NCBI GenBank assembly: GCA_045643425.1
Contig: JAZUKW010000048.1
Span: forward strand, 1-18,253
DNA: 18,253 bases
DNA from: RGIG426 sp045643425
GTDB taxonomy: Bacteria > Bacillota > Clostridia > Oscillospirales > Acutalibacteraceae
Direction of reading: 5' to 3'
This document shows, in pieces, positions 7,674-13,212 of the stretch. The translations under genes and the position numbers were made by a program. Numbering within the stretch: position 1 is the stretch's first letter; each line of letters opens with the position of its first letter. The notes under the pieces are model-generated. The model was not told the origin of the DNA. It saw only the letters and a program-made list of their open reading frames with translations, and searched no databases.

Positions 7674-7688
7674 GCAAATTCGCTTTAC
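7669..7688. repeat. 20-base near-perfect palindrome over the -35 box
   Basis: GTAAAGC and GCTTTAC form 7-base arms around a 6-base AAATTC centre, giving 18 of 20 symmetrical positions. It covers the -35 box of the operon promoter and the stop codon of the upstream membrane-protein gene. No T-run follows on either strand, so it looks more like an operator than a terminator. The binding protein, if any, is unknown. Confidence 0.5.
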
Positions 7689-8215
7689 TTGAACGCACGC
7701 ACAAATACCGCGTGCCACCGCTGCCAATACAGCGTTTGAAGCCCTCCGAGCGCCAAATCGAACACCACGAACACCATGTTGCCCAGCGCCAGAAAAATCA
7801 GCGGCATATTGATACCGAACAATTCAAATTCGTCCGGCTCCAACCCGCCCGCAAACGTCAGCAAGAGATACACGGCGACCACCGCGAGGTTAAAAAGCAG
7901 AAGCTTCAGCGTCCACGAAACCGCTTTAAGACGGATGCGATCCAGCAAAAGCTTCATCGTGGGATAATAGCCGAAGAACGCAATAAAGAGCAGCTTTGAT
8001 TCAAAGTCCGGCGCAATAAAGAAGGTCAGCACCGCCGCCGCCGCATACGCGGCAAAGCCCCAGCGCACGCCGGCCTCCAGCGCGATCGGTGCCAGCACGA
8101 TACCGGCAAGCGCCGTCAGTGCCAGCGTGGAGACGGGAATGACCGTCAGCATCATACACACAACCGCCAGCGCACCAAGCACACCGCTCAACGCGATTTT
8201 GGCACTCCGCTTCAT
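7685..8215 (-). CDS. Small polytopic membrane protein, unknown function
   Basis: The 176-residue protein has about five to six hydrophobic segments, roughly at 8-26, 28-46, 51-69, 74-90, 103-122 and 136-160, and a basic N-terminus (MKRSAK). The general look, small and polytopic with an acidic PDFESK loop, resembles substrate-binding S components of ECF vitamin transporters, but no diagnostic motif was recognised, so no substrate is offered. The start at 8215 was chosen because AAGGGGGGAG lies just upstream and because the frame further upstream overlaps the J-protein gene. It is last in a set with the DUF5685 and J-domain genes, 34 bases after the latter, which suggests a shared membrane-related role. 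Confidence 0.75.
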   Translation of the reverse strand: MKRSAKIALSGVLGALAVVCMMLTVIPVSTLALTALAGIVLAPIALEAGVRWGFAAYAAAAVLTFFIAPDFESKLLFIAFFGYYPTMKLLLDRIRLKAVSWTLKLLLFNLAVVAVYLLLTFAGGLEPDEFELFGINMPLIFLALGNMVFVVFDLALGGLQTLYWQRWHAVFVRAFK

Positions 8216-8249
8216 TCCGTCTCCCCCCTTTTTCGTTCGTTCTTTCGGT

Positions 8250-8858
8250 TTAACAGCAGGAGATAAAATCTCCGCCCATACATTCACAGCAGCAATCCAT
8301 ACAATACAGCGTCTCGCAGACGCGGCAGGCATCCCATTCGCCGCCGCAGCAATCGACGCTGCCGCTTTTTTGACCGCCGGAAACGGTGCCGCGGCGCTGA
8401 TCCATCTGCGCCTTTTGCGCGCTGTATTCGCTGTTTCCGGGATCCATCGCACACGCGCGGCAAACGCAGGTATACGCATCGTCAAACCAGCCCTTGCGCA
8501 GCAGCACGGTTCCTTTTAAGAAATACCATTCCGCGGAGCGGGAATCGGCGGGAACGCCGTTCAGCAACGTTTCCGCGTCCGCAATACGGCCGTTTTGGAT
8601 CATATCGCGCACGTCGTCGTACTGACCGCTCCCCCGATACGACGCGCCCTGATAGCCCGTAGAAGAGGCGTGCAGATTGCGGATGATCGTGTCATAGGCA
8701 TCGTTGATCTCCTGCATTTTCTCCTGCGCTAAATCGGAAAGCGGGTTATTGTCGTATTGATCGGGATGATATTTGCGCGCCAACTCGCGATATGCCGATT
8801 TGATTTCCGCTTCTCCGGCATCGCGGGAGATGCCGAGCACCTCATAAGGATCTTTCAC
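8250..8858 (-). CDS. J-domain protein with TPR-like middle and cysteine-rich tail
   Basis: Residues 1-62 of this 202-residue protein form a J domain, which stimulates Hsp70 (DnaK) ATPase. It has the opening YEVLGISRDA, the essential HPD at 31-33, and INDAYDTI in helix IV. It is not DnaJ itself: the Gly/Phe region, the four CXXCXGXG zinc motifs and the substrate domain are absent. Residues 82-150 look like two TPR helical hairpins (MIQNGRIADAETLLN; WYFLKGTVLLRKGWFDDAYT). Residues 170-202 hold 11 cysteines, ending ECMGGDFISCC, suggesting metal binding or disulfide or acyl modification. It starts with GTG at 8858 and has AAAGGAGG 9 bases upstream. Its start overlaps the end of the DUF5685 gene by 17 bases, so the two are translationally coupled. 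The client is unknown. Confidence 0.88.
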   Translation of the reverse strand: MKDPYEVLGISRDAGEAEIKSAYRELARKYHPDQYDNNPLSDLAQEKMQEINDAYDTIIRNLHASSTGYQGASYRGSGQYDDVRDMIQNGRIADAETLLNGVPADSRSAEWYFLKGTVLLRKGWFDDAYTCVCRACAMDPGNSEYSAQKAQMDQRRGTVSGGQKSGSVDCCGGEWDACRVCETLYCMDCCCECMGGDFISCC

Positions 8859-9708
8859 GTTGCGTCTCCTCCTTTGTCACCTGTCGTATCACGGCAGGAA
8901 GCCCCTGCCACAGAATATTGCGCAAAACACCGTCGTAACGGCGCACCTCCAAAAGCTCGTAGGCCGCCTTCGCCCCCGCCACCGTGGCGGTCAAAGAAGC
9001 CTGCACGAACGCGTTTACGCCCGCCTGCCCCTCTTTCTCGAACAACGGACGCAGCGGGTTAAACCCGCCCTTTTCCACGTCCCGGCTCAAATCGTCCGCC
9101 GCGTCCGCCAAGTAGACGAACCGGCCGATACAGTAACCGAGCCGCTCCAGCACACGACGGCACGGCTCTTCCGTTGCGATCGTCGAAAGCAGTCTCCCCG
9201 TCAACCGCGCGGACGGCTCCGCCGCCTCGTCGGTCGATACGTCGTCGCGACGTTCCAATTCTTGCTGGTTTTTCAAATAGGCTTTTACCCAGGTTTCTTC
9301 CTCGGGGCAAGTCGCCGCGGCTTTTTTATGCGCGCGGGACAAAAGCCCCCGCAAGAGCCGCGCCGCCAAGCGCTTCAGCCCTCGCTCGTCCGCCACGTTG
9401 TCACACAGCTTGTAGTATAACAGCAGCATCGCGTAATCCGCCGCCCGATCCACCGCGACCGTATCGCCGCAATACAGGCATTTTTTGAGCGGATTGCAAA
9501 CGCAGCGTCCCTTTTTAAATCCGGCGCAGGAATCCTCCAGCGCCATATACGTAAGCGCCACAAAGGTAAAATCATAGTTCAGCGTCATCCGTGCGATCAG
9601 CCCGTAACGCTTCCCCAGCCGCTTGCACAGCGTACAGTAGATGCCTTTGTAAACGTCATATTCGCCGATTTTAAGCTCCGGCTTACAAATCCGGACGTAT
9701 CCAAACAT
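8842..9708 (-). CDS. DUF5685 family protein
   Basis: This 288-residue protein opens MFGYVRICKPELK and has YCTLCKRLGKRYG at 24-36, the signature I recall for DUF5685, a clostridial family of unknown function. There are eight cysteines in the first 80 residues (8, 25, 28, 61, 69, 71, 77 and 80), some in CxxC pairs, suggesting a metal or iron-sulfur site. The remainder is helical. Two DxxxD motifs stand out: 103-107 in LCDNVADE, and 206-210 in YLADAADDLSRD, followed by GGFNPL. They are reminiscent of the two Asp-rich motifs of squalene/phytoene synthases, but this is inference only. The ATG has AAAGGAG upstream. It is the first gene of the set with the J-domain protein and the membrane protein. 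Confidence 0.85.
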   Translation of the reverse strand: MFGYVRICKPELKIGEYDVYKGIYCTLCKRLGKRYGLIARMTLNYDFTFVALTYMALEDSCAGFKKGRCVCNPLKKCLYCGDTVAVDRAADYAMLLLYYKLCDNVADERGLKRLAARLLRGLLSRAHKKAAATCPEEETWVKAYLKNQQELERRDDVSTDEAAEPSARLTGRLLSTIATEEPCRRVLERLGYCIGRFVYLADAADDLSRDVEKGGFNPLRPLFEKEGQAGVNAFVQASLTATVAGAKAAYELLEVRRYDGVLRNILWQGLPAVIRQVTKEETQRERSL

Positions 9709-9734
9709 AGCGTTCTCCTTTCCCGCCTGCTTTC

Positions 9735-9763
9735 AGTATACCCTATGCGCGGCGGAAATTCTA
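9735..9763 (-). promoter_or_regulatory. Possible promoter of the DUF5685 operon
   Basis: On the minus strand a good -10 TATACT (9735-9740) is preceded after 17 bases by a poor -35 TAGAAT (9758-9763). It lies 27 bases before the DUF5685 start. The weak -35 suggests low or activator-dependent expression, or readthrough from rqcP. Confidence 0.45.
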
Positions 9764-9774
9764 TGACGGATTTG

Positions 9775-10038
9775 TTAATTTTTCGAAAAATCGCCGTCCT
9801 CCAGCAATTCATACAGCAGAGCCGCATCCTGCTTCGGTGCGACCTCTCTCACGTCCCGCACGCGGGCATTCACCGACCGCGCACCGAACTGCACCGTCAG
9901 CACGTCTCCCTCCTTGACGTCGTAGGACGCGCGCGCCGGTTTTCCGTTGACCAGGACACGTCCCGCGTCGCACGCCTCGTTCGCCACGGTGCGGCGTTTG
10001 ATGAGGCGAGAGACTTTCAAAAATTTGTCTAATCTCAT
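9775..10038 (-). CDS. rqcP: RqcP, S4-domain ribosome quality-control factor
   Basis: This 87-residue protein is almost entirely an S4 RNA-binding domain. It has MRLDKFLKVSRLIKRRTVA at the start, the AGRVLVNGKPA turn at about 25-35, and EGDVLTVQFG. It belongs to the Hsp15/YabO family; the Bacillus member RqcP acts with RqcH to add alanine tails to stalled chains on 50S subunits. Proximity to mazG matches the yabN-yabO (mazG-rqcP) pairing in Bacillus, with hup inserted between them here. GGGAGA lies about 7 bases before the ATG. A strong terminator stands just upstream, so expression needs readthrough or an unseen promoter. Confidence 0.9.
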   Translation of the reverse strand: MRLDKFLKVSRLIKRRTVANEACDAGRVLVNGKPARASYDVKEGDVLTVQFGARSVNARVRDVREVAPKQDAALLYELLEDGDFSKN

Positions 10039-10054
10039 AGGTGTTCTCCCGTAT

Positions 10055-10093
10055 TACAAAAGAAAAGGCTGCCGTTGAAACCAGCGGCAGCCT
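10055..10093 (-). terminator. Rho-independent terminator between hup and rqcP
   Basis: On the minus strand AGGCTGCCG and CGGCAGCCT form a perfect 9-base-pair stem with a 10-base loop (10066-10093), followed by TTTTCTTTT. It begins 15 bases after the hup stop and ends about 16 bases before the rqcP start. It would keep abundant hup transcription from flooding rqcP. Confidence 0.88.
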
Positions 10094-10107
10094 CGCTCTT
10101 GCAAAAA

Positions 10108-10383
10108 TTATTTCGCGACAGCGTCTTTGAAGCCTTTGCCCGCTTTGAAAGCCGGCACTTTGGACGCAGGGATCTTGATGGTCTCTTTGGTGCGCGGATT
10201 GCGGCCAACACGAGCGCCACGTTTGCGGGACTCGAAGGTACCGAAACCGACGAGAGCCACTTTGTCGCCTTTTTTCACAGCGGCAACGATGGTGTCGAGG
10301 GTGGCGGCGAGAGCTTTCTCGGCGTCCTTCTTGGACAGACCGGATTTCTCGGCAATAGCAGCAACGAGTTCAACTTTGTTCAT
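10108..10383 (-). CDS. hup: HU family DNA-binding protein
   Basis: This 91-residue histone-like HU protein binds and bends DNA as a dimer in the nucleoid. All family landmarks are present: MNKVELVAAIAEKSGLSKKD, ALVGFGTFESRKRGARVGRN, the beta-arm tip RNPRTKETIKIP with the intercalating proline region, and VPAFKAGKGFKDAV. The length is the family norm. The ATG at 10383 was chosen since GGAGG lies 8 bases upstream; an in-frame ATG 15 bases earlier overlaps that ribosome binding site. It lies 55 bases after mazG, probably in the same transcript, and ends at a strong terminator. Confidence 0.97.
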   Translation of the reverse strand: MNKVELVAAIAEKSGLSKKDAEKALAATLDTIVAAVKKGDKVALVGFGTFESRKRGARVGRNPRTKETIKIPASKVPAFKAGKGFKDAVAK

Positions 10384-10438
10384 GACTTTTTCCTCCATAA
10401 AATTTTCTATTTCCAGCGGAAACCGCTAAAAACCAAAC

Positions 10439-11239
10439 TTATTCGGCGCGCTTCACTTCGTCCCACAGCGCGTTCAGCGTATCGAGCGACGCGGCGGGAA
10501 CGTCAATTCCCCGCTCGGCGGCCAGCTTGTCGAGCGCTGTAAAGCGGCGGACGAATTTCTCAACGCTTTTCCCCAGAGCGAACTCCGGCTCGATCTTGAG
10601 AAAACGCGCCACGTTGACGACCGAGAACAGCACGTCCCCCAGCTCATCCTCCTGCGCTTTTGCGTTGCCGGAGACGATCTCCGCCTTCAGCTCGTCAATT
10701 TCGCCGGACAGTATATCGAGGGTATCCTCCACCCCGTCGTAATCGAACCCGACGCGGCGGGCGCGATCCTGCACCTTTTCGGCGCGCATCAGAGCGGGAA
10801 GGGTTTTCGGTACGTTTTTGAGCAAATCGGATTGGGCGTTGGTCTTTTTCGTGGCACGCTTCATCGCGTCCCAGCTCTTGAGTGCCTCCGCCTCGTTGCT
10901 TGCTTTCACGTCGCCGAACACGTGGGGATGGCGAACGATGAGCTTCTTGCACAGCTCGTCCACCACGTCGTCAAACGTAAAGTGGCTGACCTCTTCCTCC
11001 ATTACCGCGTGGAACACGACCTGCATCAGCACGTCGCCGAGCTCCTCCCGCAGACCGGCAACGTCGCCGTTGTCGATCGCTTCGATCGCTTCGTGGGTTT
11101 CTTCAAGAAAATTTTGACGGATGCTTTCGTGGGTTTGCTCCTTGTCCCAAGGGCAGCCCTCCGGCGAGCGAAGCGCCCGCATAATGGAAAGCAAATCGTC
11201 GATTCCGTAGGTTTCTTTTTCGGGGTAAGAGAGTGACAT
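10439..11239 (-). CDS. mazG: Nucleoside triphosphate pyrophosphohydrolase MazG
   Basis: This 266-residue MazG hydrolyses (d)NTPs to monophosphate and pyrophosphate, removing damaged or alarmone-related nucleotides. The N-terminal domain holds LRSPEGCPWDKEQTHESI, the metal-binding E46-E47-x-x-E50 and E66-x-x-D69 (ELGD), and KLIVRHPHVFGD. The C-terminal domain repeats the pattern with a second ELGDVLFSVVNVARFL. The two-domain length is normal. GTGAGG lies about 7 bases before the ATG, and a sigma-A-type promoter is at 11262-11290. hup follows 55 bases later. Confidence 0.96.
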   Translation of the reverse strand: MSLSYPEKETYGIDDLLSIMRALRSPEGCPWDKEQTHESIRQNFLEETHEAIEAIDNGDVAGLREELGDVLMQVVFHAVMEEEVSHFTFDDVVDELCKKLIVRHPHVFGDVKASNEAEALKSWDAMKRATKKTNAQSDLLKNVPKTLPALMRAEKVQDRARRVGFDYDGVEDTLDILSGEIDELKAEIVSGNAKAQEDELGDVLFSVVNVARFLKIEPEFALGKSVEKFVRRFTALDKLAAERGIDVPAASLDTLNALWDEVKRAE

Positions 11240-11261
11240 ATCAGCGCCTCACTTTTGTATT

Positions 11262-11290
11262 ATTTTACTATATTCTCCCCACTTTTGCAA
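11262..11290 (-). promoter_or_regulatory. Promoter of mazG-hup
   Basis: On the minus strand TTGCAA (11285-11290) is followed after 17 bases by TAAAAT (11262-11267). Transcription would begin near 11255, about 16 bases before the mazG start, giving a very short leader. Confidence 0.65.
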
Positions 11291-11374
11291 GACTTTTTTG
11301 CGATTTTTCTCAAAAAAAGCGTGATTTTTCGCGGTTTTTTGCCCATTTTGCCCTAAAAAACCAAGAAAAAGTCT
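11290..11374. repeat. Nested inverted repeats in a T/A-rich spacer
   Basis: Outer arms AGACTTTTT (11290-11298) and AAAAAGTCT (11366-11374) enclose inner arms GGTTTTTT (11333-11340) and AAAAAACC (11355-11362), with a 14-base loop. The 149-base gap between the pseudouridine-synthase gene and mazG is otherwise runs of T and A with no clear GC-rich terminator stem. It may end the upstream transcript or simply be low-complexity sequence. Confidence 0.45.
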
Positions 11375-11388
11375 GTCAAAAGCAAATT

Positions 11389-12375
11389 TTATCCGTCTTT
11401 ACGGATGCGACCTGCTTCAAAATCCGCCGCAAACGGGACGGATTCCAAGCAAAATTCGCGTCCGTTCAGGTAGGAAAGCTCGCCCGCATCCGTCTTAAAA
11501 TCAAACTTGAGACGGTACGCGCACAGCGCCTGCTTGGTCATTCCCACCTTTTTATTTTGCTCGTTTTTGCCGTACTTCCCATCCCCCAAAAGCGGATGGC
11601 CGATCGAGGCAAAATGCGCGCGGATCTGGTGCGTGCGTCCGGTGAGCAGATGCACCTCTAAAAGCGACACGCCGTTTTTCTCCGAAAGCACCTTATACGC
11701 GGTCACAATGGTGCGCGCCTCCGCCGTTTTCTCCTTGGTGATATACACCCGGTTTTGGTCGCTGTTTTTTTCAAGATACCCGGTGAGCGTATCCGCCTTT
11801 TTCGGCATTTTTCCGAACACCAGGCATTGGTAGTATTTCTCAATTTCGCGGTTTTTCAGCTTTTCGTTTAAAATCCGCAGCGCCGCGGCAGTTTTGGCGG
11901 CGACCACGATCCCCGCCGTGTTGCGGTCGATACGGTTGACGAGCGCCGGCGTAAAGGAGTTTTCGTCGTCGGGGTCGTACTCCCCTTTTTCAAAGAGATA
12001 CCGCTGAACACGCGCGATCAGCGTGTCGCCGTATTCGGTTTTATCGGGATGCACCAGCAGTCCCGCCGGCTTGTTTAACAGCATCACGTTTTCGTCCTCG
12101 TACACGACGAAAAGCTCTTTTCCCGCCTGCATAAACTCGTGGGCCCATTGTTTTTCCACCGCGGTCTGCTCCAAAAACTCGTCCTGCACGAACACACGCA
12201 CCACGTCGCCCTCGCACAATCGCGTGGAGATCTCGGCGCGCTTGCCGTTTACTTTAATATCCTTTTGCCGCACCGCTTTATAAATGCGCGGCATCGGCAG
12301 CTTCGGAAACGTCTTGCACAAGAATTTATCCAGCCGCTGTCCGGCATCGTTTTTTCCGACGGTCACAAGTTTCAA
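11389..12375 (-). CDS. RluA-family pseudouridine synthase (RluC/RluD-like)
   Basis: This 328-residue enzyme isomerises uridine to pseudouridine, probably in 23S rRNA. An S4 domain occupies about residues 13-60 (QRLDKFLCKTFPKLPMPRIY; KVNGKR). The catalytic domain follows with LLNKPAGLLVHP at 99-110, NRIDRNTAGIVV at 147-158 with catalytic Asp150, and the GRTHQIRAH motif near 246. The start codon is TTG at 12375, supported by AGGAGG with 8 bases spacing and by the S4 domain beginning directly after it. It is divergent from radC. Which rRNA position it modifies cannot be told from sequence alone. Confidence 0.94.
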   Translation of the reverse strand: MKLVTVGKNDAGQRLDKFLCKTFPKLPMPRIYKAVRQKDIKVNGKRAEISTRLCEGDVVRVFVQDEFLEQTAVEKQWAHEFMQAGKELFVVYEDENVMLLNKPAGLLVHPDKTEYGDTLIARVQRYLFEKGEYDPDDENSFTPALVNRIDRNTAGIVVAAKTAAALRILNEKLKNREIEKYYQCLVFGKMPKKADTLTGYLEKNSDQNRVYITKEKTAEARTIVTAYKVLSEKNGVSLLEVHLLTGRTHQIRAHFASIGHPLLGDGKYGKNEQNKKVGMTKQALCAYRLKFDFKTDAGELSYLNGREFCLESVPFAADFEAGRIRKDG

Positions 12376-12402
12376 GACGATTCCCTCCTTTTTATTTTTA
12401 TC

Positions 12403-12431
12403 TTGTGTTCCTAATAAAACTGTGCTATACT
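12403..12431 (+). promoter_or_regulatory. Promoter of radC
   Basis: TTGTGT (12403-12408) is followed after 17 bases by TATACT (12426-12431), with TGC upstream making an extended -10. The gap it lies in also carries the leader of the divergent pseudouridine-synthase gene. No LexA/DinR-type GAAC-GTTC box was seen. Confidence 0.65.
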
Positions 12432-12465
12432 GATGAAAACCTCTTGAAAGGAGGCGGTGTGACTA

Positions 12466-13167
12466 ATGGACAATAACGTACACAAGAACCATCGCAGCCG
12501 TATGCGCGAACAATTCACCGCGCACGGCCCGTGCGTGTTCAACGATATTCAACTCGTGGAATTTTTGCTGTTTTACGCCATTCCCCGCGGAGACGTCAAC
12601 CCCATCGCCCACGCGCTTCTTGACCGTTTCGGCAGCATTTCCGGCATTCTCAAGGCAAGCGTTACGCAGCTGAAAGACGTTCCCGGTATCGGCGACAACG
12701 CCGCCTCGCTTTTGTCGCTTTGCGGTCACTTTGTACGCAAATGCGGCGAAGAACAGCTTCCCGTCGGCATCCAGCTGACCTCGCCGGAGGAATTCGGCAA
12801 ATTCATTTTGCCCCGTTTTTGGAACGAACAAAACGAATTGGTAATGCTGATTTCCTTAAATCACCGTCACGAGGTTCTCAACTGCTCGGTCATCACCAAA
12901 GGCTCGGTCAATGCCACCGAGATCAACACGCGGCTCGTGTTACAGCAAGCCCTGTCGGACAACGCCACCGCCGCCGTGATTGCCCACAACCATCCGTCCG
13001 GCCACGCGCTTCCCTCCCGTGCGGACATCGAAAGCACGGTGTCCTTGGCAAAAATGCTCTCTGCCGTCAGCGTCAAGCTGCTCGACCACATCGTGGTAGC
13101 GGAAAACGACTTCATCTCCATGCGGGAAACGCCGACGCTCTCCCACATCTTTGCCGAAAAACTGTGA
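12466..13167 (+). CDS. radC: RadC family JAB-domain protein
   Basis: The 233-residue protein has a helix-hairpin-helix N-terminal half (LVEFLLFYAIPRGDVNPIAH; DVPGIGDNAAS) and a C-terminal JAB/MPN metalloprotease-like domain. The zinc motif is intact: H174-N-H176, S184 and D187 in HNHPSGHALPSRAD, then DHIVV. RadC was named for DNA repair, but its activity and role remain unsettled. The start has AAAGGAGG with 11 bases spacing; earlier in-frame codons are blocked by a TGA two codons upstream. It is the only plus-strand gene, divergent from the pseudouridine-synthase gene and convergent with uvrA. Confidence 0.94.
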   Translation: MDNNVHKNHRSRMREQFTAHGPCVFNDIQLVEFLLFYAIPRGDVNPIAHALLDRFGSISGILKASVTQLKDVPGIGDNAASLLSLCGHFVRKCGEEQLPVGIQLTSPEEFGKFILPRFWNEQNELVMLISLNHRHEVLNCSVITKGSVNATEINTRLVLQQALSDNATAAVIAHNHPSGHALPSRADIESTVSLAKMLSAVSVKLLDHIVVAENDFISMRETPTLSHIFAEKL

Positions 13168-13179
13168 AAAGCGTATCGC

Positions 13180-13212
13180 ATCCCCTGCACAAACCGTGCA
13201 GGGGATTTTTTT
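13180..13212 (+). terminator. Rho-independent terminator of radC
   Basis: ATCCCCTGCAC (13180-13190) and GTGCAGGGGAT (13196-13206) form a perfect 11-base-pair stem with a 5-base loop, followed by seven T. It lies 12 bases after the radC stop. The T-run touches the stop codon of convergent uvrA, so uvrA transcripts cross the hairpin, but without a T-tract in their direction. Confidence 0.92.

Noticed and set aside
8216..8485. Longer N-terminus of the membrane protein, beginning at 8485
   Set aside because: The extra 90 residues are Ala/Arg-rich shadow translation of the J-protein gene, and a strong ribosome binding site precedes the ATG at 8215.
9779..9792. Palindrome ATTTTTCGAAAAAT at the end of rqcP, considered as a terminator
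   Set aside because: It lies within the last rqcP codons, has only two GC pairs, no spacing for a loop and no T-run after it.
10420..10432. AGCGG-TTT-CCGCT hairpin after mazG, considered as a terminator
   Set aside because: The stem is 5 base pairs and is followed by GGAAAT rather than a T-run, so mazG and hup were left in one transcript.
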